Assembly (NCBI GenBank): GCA_944392285.1
Contig: CALXWF010000099.1
Location: 1-9,183 of the forward strand
Source: an uncultured Alphaproteobacteria bacterium
GTDB lineage: Bacteria; Pseudomonadota; Alphaproteobacteria; RF32; CAG-239
DNA: 9,183 bases
Direction of reading: 5' to 3'
Shown one piece after another: positions 1-6,455 of this stretch; within the stretch, counting starts at the first letter, position 1, and every line of letters starts with the position of its first letter. The position numbers and the translations under genes are program-made. Under the pieces are notes generated by a model. The model saw only the letters and a program-made list of their open reading frames with translations, searched no databases and had not been told where the DNA came from.

Positions 1-156
1 GGCGGCGGCTCAGGTGGCGGTAGCACGAGCGGTAATAGTAACAGCAGTACAAGCGGCGGCTCAGGTGGCGGAAGCGGCGGTAGCAGTAGCGGAGGTAGCT
101 CAGGTGGCGGTAGTACGAGCGGCGGTAGTACGAGCGGCGGAAGCAGTGGCGGACGC
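1..156 (+). repeat. Imperfect in-frame tandem repeats encoding a Gly/Ser linker
   Basis: The DNA is built of GGCGGT/AGCGGC-type units. A 15-base unit, GGCGGTAGTACGAGC, occurs twice back to back at 106-120 and 121-135, followed by a degenerate third copy. A 17-base string at 4-20 recurs exactly at 55-71. All unit lengths are multiples of three, so the reading frame survives copy-number change. The array probably begins before the window. Confidence 0.8.
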
Positions 157-1089
157 AGTGCCAGCACACATAGCGAAATTCCCAAGCCTTCAGAAGACAC
201 TATTAATAAAATTGTACAACAGGCTAAAACCTCGGGCATTTCTCTTAACGCCGAAGGATATGCAAATTCTATGAGCAAGATTTTAAGCGGCATGAAAGAA
301 GCCGGCATGAATGTGGGAAATATTGACATTGCCGATACCAAACAGACTTCCCAAGCTTTGATGCAAAGCCTATCAAAGTCCGGCGTTGAATTTACCCAAG
401 AAGATATAAAGAATCCGACCTATATGGCCTATAGCATCAGCCGTGGCCTGGGAAACATGGGAGTTAAGATGGATGTTAAAGATATTGACACCATTATTCA
501 AACTCTGCAAATAAATGGCAACATTCCTAAAATGATTAATAATCCAACACAATTTTATGCTGCGGTAAATGCCGGTTATGCCATTACCGGAGCTCATCAA
601 CGTTATGATGAAATTAAAGCCGAGCATACACAGAGCCTCAAAGAAATGTCAGATTTTAACGCTGAATTTAATGCCGGCCTTAAACGTGTTAATGACGCTC
701 GTAATGCTCTTGATAATTTGCGCAACCAAGAAAATGTTTCATCTGACGAACGTCAAAAAGCAGATGCTGAACTTAAGGCAGCTGAAGATGTAATGAGAAA
801 TCTACAACAAAAACGTTCGTCACTTGAACAAAATATCTTTGACTTAGAAAGCAAAATGATTCATGAAGCCAGCGCTTTCCGTTCGCATAGAGATCGATTG
901 GATCTTTTGCGCAAAGAAGGCAAATGGTATAATCAAGATATTTTGGACAAAGATGCGGCAGCTATTAAGAGGATGTCTGACTTTAGGATGGAAAAAACAC
1001 CTCAAAATGTCGGACGCACCGGTGATTTTGACGGATATATCAAAAATGCCCATGAAAAAGTTGCCTTTTTTAATCAATTTATGAAATAG
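1..1089 (+). CDS. 5'-truncated protein with Gly/Ser-rich linker and helical C-terminus, function unknown
   Basis: Frame 1 is open from the first base to the TAG at 1087-1089, giving 362 visible residues. The real start lies upstream of the window; the internal ATG at 271 is codon 91 and need not be a start. Residues 1 to about 51 are almost entirely Gly and Ser with a few Thr and Asn (GGGS/GGST-like units), as in a flexible linker. Residues about 60-190 are a mixed, mostly helical-looking region. Residues about 200-290 are rich in Glu, Lys, Asn and Leu with a heptad-like pattern and look like a coiled coil. No membrane helix or catalytic motif is visible. The stop is 9 bases before the first VirB6-like start, so it is probably the first visible gene of the same operon. 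Because the neighbouring membrane proteins carry long variable tails, this could be the tail of another VirB6-like protein, but that is inference; a separate secreted or scaffold protein is equally possible. Confidence 0.75.
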   Translation, partial: GGGSGGGSTSGNSNSSTSGGSGGGSGGSSSGGSSGGGSTSGGSTSGGSSGGRSASTHSEIPKPSEDTINKIVQQAKTSGISLNAEGYANSMSKILSGMKEAGMNVGNIDIADTKQTSQALMQSLSKSGVEFTQEDIKNPTYMAYSISRGLGNMGVKMDVKDIDTIIQTLQINGNIPKMINNPTQFYAAVNAGYAITGAHQRYDEIKAEHTQSLKEMSDFNAEFNAGLKRVNDARNALDNLRNQENVSSDERQKADAELKAAEDVMRNLQQKRSSLEQNIFDLESKMIHEASAFRSHRDRLDLLRKEGKWYNQDILDKDAAAIKRMSDFRMEKTPQNVGRTGDFDGYIKNAHEKVAFFNQFMK

Positions 1090-1092
1090 AGG
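1088..1092 (+). promoter_or_regulatory. Ribosome binding site AGAGG that decides the start at 1099
   Basis: AGAGG overlaps the stop codon of the preceding gene. It is 6 bases before the ATG at 1099, a normal spacing, but touches the in-frame TTG at 1093. This favours ATG 1099 over TTG 1093. It also suggests translational coupling to the upstream gene. Confidence 0.6.
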
Positions 1093-1098
1093 TTGTTA

Positions 1099-2397
1099 AT
1101 GCTTAAGTATATAAACATAACCAAGATTTTGAGGCTGCTGGTCATTCTGCTGCCGGTTATGTTTATGCTTACAGGCTGTGACGACCAAGGTGTTGATGCC
1201 GAAAACACAAAAAGCGAACAAGAACTTGCCGAAGAACAGCGTGCTTGTTGGCAAGACAAAGTAATGACCCTGCTCTATGACACCATGGGTACGCTTGCCA
1301 TGCAGACCTATAAAAATATTACGGCAGGTGCCCTAAATCTGATGATGGTAGCCTTTGCCATATGGTTTGCTTTCAGACTTTTGAAATTTGTCAGCTCGGT
1401 GTCAGAAGAAAACTCCGGGCAAGTGTGGAATGAAGTGTTAAAACAGCTGTTTATTTGTATGTTTTGCGGGCTTTTGGCCAGCTCGACCGAAGGCTTGCTC
1501 AGCGTGCTTAACATGATTGTCTTTCCAATCTATAATGCCTTTTTAGAGTTGGGGGCGGCAATTCTTTCAGCCGCAGGCGACGGTTTTGTCGGAGAAGGTA
1601 CGGGTGAATATGTGTTTTTTGGCATGAAAATGCCGGATTCCGCCGTTATTTGTAAAATGGCCGGGCGCGCCGAAGCAACACTCGACGGATTTCCGGAAGC
1701 ACCGCGCACCATGATGAACTGTATGATTTGTGCCGTTAATGAGCGTCTGAGCTTTGGTAACTATCTGGCTTATCAAGTTTTGCGCGCACCCGGAATTACG
1801 CCAACCATTGTCGGCTTGCTGATTTTGTGCTGTTTTACAATTATTAAACTGACCTTTGTCTTTTATCTGGTTGATACGGTCTTTCGTTTTACCATGATTG
1901 TGGTTTTGTTGCCTTTGTTAATTATGGGTTATGCTTTTAAGCAAACGCAAGGTTGGACGACGCAAGGACTTAAAACCATGCTGAATTCCGCCGCTTATAT
2001 GATGGCAATATCTATTATGATTGCCATTGCTTTACTCGCCATTGTACAAATTTTGCAAGATAATACCATTATTGACCAAAATATGGACCCCAAAGTGGTA
2101 TTTAAAGAATTTAACGGGCCGGTGTTGGCTTTGCTCTTAATCTCTTTTATGATTGTGGGGACTATGGGCGTGGCCGGACAAATTGCCGGCGCTCTTATCG
2201 GCGGCAGCGGCGATACCAAGTTCCAGAAACTGCTCAAAGGGCTGTTGGGATGGATTGCCGGTTTGGTCACCATGGGCGTGGGCAGTGCCTTAATGAAAGT
2301 TAAGCAAGTAAAACAAGCTGCCGACAAAGTTAAGGCCGCCAAAGCCAGATATAATAACTTTAAGGCAAAGATGAACAGATTTGCGGGAAGAAAATAG
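1099..2397 (+). CDS. VirB6/TrbL-like T4SS inner-membrane protein with lipoprotein signal
   Basis: This 432-residue polytopic membrane protein is likely the inner-membrane channel component of a type IV secretion system. Start ATG 1099 is chosen for its AGAGG spacing. Residues 1-27 form a lipoprotein signal: basic start, hydrophobic core, then MLTGC with Cys27 as the predicted lipidation site, followed by DDQ. Predicted membrane segments lie near 76-96, 115-140, 234-258, 262-280, 298-320, 341-365 and 380-398. The sequence RACW (Cys50) just before the first core helix, and LPLLIMGYAFKQT near 271-283, match equivalent positions in the next two proteins, indicating paralogy. Cys185, Cys208 and Cys211 lie in the loop after the second core helix. 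The tail (about 400-432) is short and rich in Lys and Ala. The family call rests on topology, the tandem arrangement and the core pattern; no search was possible. The stop abuts the next ATG directly. Confidence 0.75.
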   Translation: MLKYINITKILRLLVILLPVMFMLTGCDDQGVDAENTKSEQELAEEQRACWQDKVMTLLYDTMGTLAMQTYKNITAGALNLMMVAFAIWFAFRLLKFVSSVSEENSGQVWNEVLKQLFICMFCGLLASSTEGLLSVLNMIVFPIYNAFLELGAAILSAAGDGFVGEGTGEYVFFGMKMPDSAVICKMAGRAEATLDGFPEAPRTMMNCMICAVNERLSFGNYLAYQVLRAPGITPTIVGLLILCCFTIIKLTFVFYLVDTVFRFTMIVVLLPLLIMGYAFKQTQGWTTQGLKTMLNSAAYMMAISIMIAIALLAIVQILQDNTIIDQNMDPKVVFKEFNGPVLALLLISFMIVGTMGVAGQIAGALIGGSGDTKFQKLLKGLLGWIAGLVTMGVGSALMKVKQVKQAADKVKAAKARYNNFKAKMNRFAGRK

Positions 2398-4113
2398 ATG
2401 AAAAACCGAGTTGACATAAACTTTCTTTCCTGCCTCAAAAAGCTGTTGCTGATTGCGGCGGCGGGAATCTTTTTGTCTTGTATCTTGATACCTGCGACAA
2501 CACAGCCTGCATTGGCTGCAGATGCCAACCCCTATGAAGAGCTCGGCGACCCTCAGACACAAAAGAGTTTTTGGGCCAGAGTTAAAGATATTGGCAGAGC
2601 TGCAAGCGGAGATTCATCTAAGAATTGTCCGCCGATGTCTGAAATCAGAGAAAGATATATGGGAAATTGTTATTCTTGCAAAGTTATTAAAACTCTGATG
2701 GAAACTTTTATTAAAGCATGTTCTAAAACTTATAGCGTTTCACGCGAGGCCGGTGTTAAGGTGTTGATTGTCGGCTCAATGATTTGGCTGATGATTTTTG
2801 GGTTGAAAAATGTGTCTTCGCTTACGAATCCGGAACCGGCGAATATGATTAATCAATTGGCGGGGTTCGGCTTCAAAGTATTGGTGGCTTATGTGGTGAT
2901 TGTGTCGGGTATCAGTACATTCGTTACTTATATTATTAATCCGATTTTATCGGCCGGTGCGGATTTTGGTATGGCGATTATGAATTATACATTAGATGAT
3001 TTAGCCCCAGAAAACGCTTATAACGGCAACAGCGATATTATTTCAGCTGCGGTTATTAATAAAATTATGGCCCTAACTCAAGGGTTGTCTGATATGGTTT
3101 CTATTCATATGGCGATTGGCAACGGCATGATGTGCTTTGGTTGGGAACAAGGATTCAGGTTATTTGGCTTTGTTTGGTGGTTTAAGTTTTGGCTGTGGTT
3201 TTGCGGCTTGTTGATTTGGGTCGCCGGTTTTGTATTAACCTTGTCTATCAGCTATTATCTGCTCGATATGGCCTTTAAAATCGGGTTTGCCGTTATTGCT
3301 TTACCGATTGTTGTCGGCTTGTGGCCCTTCAAACTAACCGAAGGAAGATTGAAGACCTGTTTTTCAATTATCTTGCGGTCGGCCTTTGTCTTTATCTTTT
3401 TGGCCATTATGGCAACGCTGGCACTATTTTTGGTATCCTCCTCTTTTAATAATGTCGATAACCTATTTATAGCAATGGATAATGATGACGTTGATTATGT
3501 GGAAAAAATCTTTGATATTACCAGTGCTATTTTCTATATTGTGCTGTTTTGCTATATTTATGCCATTAAACTTATCGGTGATGCTGTAAAACAAGCTGAT
3601 AAATTCTCCGGAGACAGTATTTTCGGAAGCTCTTCACCGATGCATCATATTGCAACTCAGGCGACAGCTTGGGTCCAACATCAGGCGGGAAAGCCTTTGG
3701 CTTATGCCAGAGATGTGGCAACACATCAGGCCGGACGACTGGCAAAAGGAACTTTAAAAACAGCCGGAAATGTCGCGGCTCATCCGCAGCGTTCCATCCG
3801 CAATGCCAAAGCTTCTGCCGTTAAGGCCGCCGGACAGACTGCAAAAGCCGCCGGACAGGCAACCAAAGCCGCCGGAAAAGGTGTTGAAATGGCCGGAAAA
3901 GGCTTATCTGCAGCCGGTAAGGCTGCCAATGCCATCCCCGTTGTCGGGCAGGTGATCGGCGGCGCCATGATAGCCGCCGGCACCGCGACTCAGGCTGCCG
4001 GGAAAGCTGTTCAGGCAGCCGGGGAAGCCGCCAAGAAAACCGGAGAAACCGTCAAAAAAGGCGGAGACGCCATGAAAAACAAACCCGAAAAGAAAGAGGG
4101 AGGAAATTCATGA
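2398..4113 (+). CDS. VirB6/TrbL-like T4SS membrane protein with glycine-heptad tail
   Basis: This 571-residue protein is the second of three VirB6/TrbL-like paralogues. Residues 1-40 look like a cleavable signal peptide: basic start, a hydrophobic core from about 16 to 31, and PALA-AD with predicted cleavage after Ala40. CYSC (91-94) precedes the first core helix, at the position of RACW and CWFC in its neighbours. Predicted membrane segments lie near 118-140, 155-180, 262-310 (two to three helices), 324-346 and 373-395. The motif LPIVVGLWPFKLT (302-314) aligns with the FK-x-T motif of the other two. The soluble tail from about 400 is Ala/Gly/Lys-rich and includes a heptad repeat at 475-558 with Gly nearly every seventh residue, ending in a charged Lys/Glu/Gly segment. 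The ATG follows the previous stop with no gap (TAGATG), implying coupled translation; its stop overlaps the next start by 4 bases. The tail is probably cytoplasmic and its function is unknown. Confidence 0.75.
   Translation: MKNRVDINFLSCLKKLLLIAAAGIFLSCILIPATTQPALAADANPYEELGDPQTQKSFWARVKDIGRAASGDSSKNCPPMSEIRERYMGNCYSCKVIKTLMETFIKACSKTYSVSREAGVKVLIVGSMIWLMIFGLKNVSSLTNPEPANMINQLAGFGFKVLVAYVVIVSGISTFVTYIINPILSAGADFGMAIMNYTLDDLAPENAYNGNSDIISAAVINKIMALTQGLSDMVSIHMAIGNGMMCFGWEQGFRLFGFVWWFKFWLWFCGLLIWVAGFVLTLSISYYLLDMAFKIGFAVIALPIVVGLWPFKLTEGRLKTCFSIILRSAFVFIFLAIMATLALFLVSSSFNNVDNLFIAMDNDDVDYVEKIFDITSAIFYIVLFCYIYAIKLIGDAVKQADKFSGDSIFGSSSPMHHIATQATAWVQHQAGKPLAYARDVATHQAGRLAKGTLKTAGNVAAHPQRSIRNAKASAVKAAGQTAKAAGQATKAAGKGVEMAGKGLSAAGKAANAIPVVGQVIGGAMIAAGTATQAAGKAVQAAGEAAKKTGETVKKGGDAMKNKPEKKEGGNS
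3820..4071 (+). repeat. 21-base repeats encoding twelve in-phase glycine heptads
   Basis: Residues 475-558 of the second VirB6-like protein divide into twelve consecutive heptads of the type x-K-A-A-G-K/Q-x. Gly occupies the fifth position in eleven of twelve (479, 486, 493, 500, 507, 521, 528, 535, 542, 549, 556); Pro514 is the exception. The central three heptads (510-530) are hydrophobic and contain a GxxxG-like VVGQVIGGAMIAAG stretch. At DNA level the first copies share GCCGCCGGA at 21-base spacing. Confidence 0.85.
4096..4103 (+). promoter_or_regulatory. Strong Shine-Dalgarno sequence GAGGGAGG within the upstream gene
   Basis: This purine-rich stretch ends 6 bases before the ATG at 4110 and is the best ribosome binding site in the window. 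It lies inside the last codons of the preceding gene. Three ATG codons follow in a row (4110, 4113, 4116); spacing suits the first two. Confidence 0.7.
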
Positions 4114-6335
4114 TGATGCATAAAATCCGCAACATTATCTTCTCTTTTGGGGCTTGCAAAAACTTGTTGTTTTGGGGTGTAGCGGCTCTTGTCGTCTTTG
4201 GTTTCTGGGATTTGGCCTTTGCCGAAGATGTGCCTTGTCGCCCAAGTGATTACCGAGAAAATCTGCGCACTTGTTGGTTTTGCCAATTATTTGAAGTTGT
4301 TTTTAACACTGCCAGTACCATCGCTTTGAAAAGTTATCAGGCTTTGGCTCAACCCGTGGCCTATGTGGTAGCCGTGTTTACCGGTATTTGGGTGGTGATG
4401 ACCCTTATCTCATTTTTATCTTCTTTGGAAAGTAAAGATGCCAAAGGGTTGATTAAATCTATTTTGAACCAAGCATTTCTGCTTATGATTATTATGTTTT
4501 TCTTGCTTAATGATACGGCAGACTTTTTTGCTTTGGCATTAGAGCCGATTTTTAATACCGGCTTCAAACTGGCGCAAGTCGTGGTTAGCCCCGAAGCAGG
4601 CAACTGCACAAGCGGCAGCGGTATCCTGACTGACGGCGGCCTGCCCCCTTCCATGGGTACGAGTATTGTCTGCACCATTCAAGTTTTGCAAAACAGTTTG
4701 CAAGATGTGATGTCTATCGGCTATTCTGCCATGTGTGTCGGCTTTCGCCAAAAAGCAATTATTGAATTTTTTATTCCGCATTTCGGCTATTTATTTTCAG
4801 GGCTTTTGATTTGGCTCGGGGCTTTGATTTTGCTTATCGGTTTTCCGTTTCTTTTGATTGATTCCGTCTTGCAGTTAGCCGTGGCTTCCGCTTTATTGCC
4901 GGCAGCTATCGGCGCTTATGCTTTTAAGGCAACCAGAAAATATACAGGAAATATCTGGAAGACCTTTATGACGGCAATGTTTAACTTTATTTTCTTAAGT
5001 GTTATTATTGCCATTTTGTCAGAAGCCATTCGTCAGACACTCTCCGACAGTATTGACAAGGCAACCTCTGATCAGGTTATGAATCAAGGAAATGTCGAAC
5101 TCCTTTTGTCAGAACTAAGTTGGACCGGCGTGGCTTGGCTTAAGGTTATATTTATTTTGCTCTTGGCTTGGGCGGTTTTGAAAGAAGCTAACGCCTTTGC
5201 CAAACAATATGGCGGCGGGGGATTTACTTCTTCTTTGGGACCGGTTATCGGCGGTGTCTTGGCCAGCGGCGCCAAAAATACGGCCACCAAAGCCGGAAAA
5301 GCCGTGTGGAATGAAGGAAAAGAATTTGCCGGTGCGGTTAAAGATACGCTTAAATCAAAATCTCATGTGCGTAATATGGAGCGTACAGCAAACAGGCTAA
5401 ATAACCGGTTTAAAAATGCTAAAGATAATGGAGACGGCACCAAAACTTATACCAACCGCTGGGGCAGAAAATTTACCTTAAAACAGGGTGAGGACGGCGG
5501 CGTTAGCTCACAGCATAAAACTCTTTTCGGCAGAACCGTCGAGCGTAGCTACTCAGTGGGCGATGATGGCACAATCAGTATTGACAAAAACAAATCGCAC
5601 AAAGGTTTTATTACCGGAAGAGTTAAGGAAACAAAAACCCATTCCGACAGCGTAATGACCGTGAAATCACATTATGTTGACGGCAAATATCAATATACCG
5701 ATGAGCCAAAAATTAATTCTGCCGTGGCAAAAAATATGCACAACAATGACGGCAGTTATAACACAGATGCAATTGCTCAATTGCAAAGCAGTATGAAAAG
5801 CATGGACAAAGGACAACAAGCCGCCGTCATTAAAACAATTATTGCCCAGAGTATTCCGCATTCGGACATTAACCATTTTTCACGCAGTGATGACGTTGAG
5901 GTCACCAAAGGCACCGATGATAAAGGGCGCAATTATACCGAAGTTGTCGAAAAACGCGGCGGCCAAACTTATCGGTATCGTTTAACCGAGGGAAGCAGCG
6001 GCAGAATGCTCAGCGAAATTAATGTTGAAAGCACCAATAAAAAAGGTAATACGCGCATTAAACGCTTGGCAACAGACGGTATTATTAATCATAAGTCGGA
6101 TGTTGTCGTTGATGCTAACGGTAATATAATCTCATCCGTCGGACCTTCAGAAACTACCTTCAGCGACTATTACAAAGCCCATAAAACGGTTGATGCTTAC
6201 GGCAATATGTCTTCACGAGTGCCGCAAGGGGAAATTATGATGGACCAAGAATTGGTTGGCGATGCCGTCACTCACGCAAAAAATGTCAGATTAGAGCGCG
6301 AAGAGGACTTTACGCTTAAAGAATTTTCCAAATAA
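4110..6335 (+). CDS. VirB6/TrbL-like T4SS membrane protein with large soluble C-terminal domain
   Basis: This 741-residue protein is the third VirB6/TrbL-like paralogue. A hydrophobic N-terminus (about 17-37) ending in LAFA-ED looks like a signal peptide or first membrane helix. CWFC (55-58) precedes the first core helix. Predicted membrane segments lie near 80-104, 117-141, 226-250, 252-272, 286-306 and 338-358. LLPAAIGAYAFKAT (262-275) is the shared core motif. Cys188 and Cys209 match the Cys-bearing loop of the first paralogue. A Gly-rich hinge (368-387) leads into a hydrophilic tail of about 350 residues with alternating Gly, Asp, Thr and Tyr and many predicted beta-strands (for example 441-530 and 590-705). 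Rickettsial VirB6 proteins are known for large hydrophilic C-terminal extensions, so the layout fits, though no specific tail family is recognised. It overlaps the preceding gene by 4 bases and is the last gene of the operon. Confidence 0.75.
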   Translation: MMMHKIRNIIFSFGACKNLLFWGVAALVVFGFWDLAFAEDVPCRPSDYRENLRTCWFCQLFEVVFNTASTIALKSYQALAQPVAYVVAVFTGIWVVMTLISFLSSLESKDAKGLIKSILNQAFLLMIIMFFLLNDTADFFALALEPIFNTGFKLAQVVVSPEAGNCTSGSGILTDGGLPPSMGTSIVCTIQVLQNSLQDVMSIGYSAMCVGFRQKAIIEFFIPHFGYLFSGLLIWLGALILLIGFPFLLIDSVLQLAVASALLPAAIGAYAFKATRKYTGNIWKTFMTAMFNFIFLSVIIAILSEAIRQTLSDSIDKATSDQVMNQGNVELLLSELSWTGVAWLKVIFILLLAWAVLKEANAFAKQYGGGGFTSSLGPVIGGVLASGAKNTATKAGKAVWNEGKEFAGAVKDTLKSKSHVRNMERTANRLNNRFKNAKDNGDGTKTYTNRWGRKFTLKQGEDGGVSSQHKTLFGRTVERSYSVGDDGTISIDKNKSHKGFITGRVKETKTHSDSVMTVKSHYVDGKYQYTDEPKINSAVAKNMHNNDGSYNTDAIAQLQSSMKSMDKGQQAAVIKTIIAQSIPHSDINHFSRSDDVEVTKGTDDKGRNYTEVVEKRGGQTYRYRLTEGSSGRMLSEINVESTNKKGNTRIKRLATDGIINHKSDVVVDANGNIISSVGPSETTFSDYYKAHKTVDAYGNMSSRVPQGEIMMDQELVGDAVTHAKNVRLEREEDFTLKEFSK

Positions 6336-6359
6336 TTTGTACACAAATTGTCTTTTTTT
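6334..6359 (+). terminator. Weak hairpin plus T-run after the VirB6 operon
   Basis: AATTTG (6334-6339) and CAAATT (6344-6349) can form a 6-bp stem with a 4-base loop. After three bases comes a run of seven T (6353-6359). It sits exactly at the end of the operon, overlapping the stop codon. The stem has one G-C pair only, so it would be weak; the same inverted repeat may instead be an operator. Confidence 0.35.
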
Positions 6360-6363
6360 GTAC
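6336..6363 (+). promoter_or_regulatory. Candidate operator: TTTGTAC direct repeat, 21-base spacing
   Basis: TTTGTAC occurs at 6336-6342 and again at 6357-6363, exactly 21 bases apart, or two turns of the helix. The first copy lies in the inverted repeat AATTTGT-AC-ACAAATT. Both lie just upstream of the candidate promoter of the XRE regulator, as expected of an autoregulatory site. Binding by that regulator is inferred from position. Confidence 0.3.
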
Positions 6364-6371
6364 TAATTTTC

Positions 6372-6399
6372 TTGATTAATCTCAAACTTTAAGTAAGAT
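6372..6399 (+). promoter_or_regulatory. Candidate promoter for the XRE regulator
   Basis: TTGATT (6372-6377) and TAAGAT (6394-6399) are separated by 16 bases; each matches four of six sigma-70 consensus positions. The perfect palindrome GATTAATC (6374-6381) overlaps the -35 box. The predicted leader would be about 50 bases. The AT-rich surroundings make chance matches likely. Confidence 0.35.
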
Positions 6400-6455
6400 G
6401 AGCTTAATCTGATTTATGATGTGTTTTAAGTTGTATTATAAGGGGTCTTGCTAAA

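Noticed and set aside
14..274. Ala/Val-rich frame of 86 codons at the left edge
   Set aside because: It is the second frame of the Gly/Ser repeat; the first frame is open through it and continues to 1089, and the Ala/Val composition is a product of shifting GGC/AGC repeats.
1093..1098. TTG start at 1093 for the first VirB6-like gene
   Set aside because: The Shine-Dalgarno sequence ends directly before it, leaving no spacing; ATG 1099 fits better.
1995..2562. Two overlapping reverse-strand frames of 177 and 90 codons
   Set aside because: They lie antisense across the junction of two well-supported membrane protein genes and have no ribosome binding site or recognisable domain.
3820..4071. 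CRISPR-like or VNTR array on account of the 21-base periodicity
   Set aside because: The units are coding, contiguous and diverged, without spacers, and fit a protein heptad repeat.
5768..5785. Inverted repeat TGCAATTG-CT-CAATTGCA
   Set aside because: It lies deep in a coding region over Ala, Ile, Gln and Leu codons, with a two-base spacer and no nearby promoter, so it is probably incidental.
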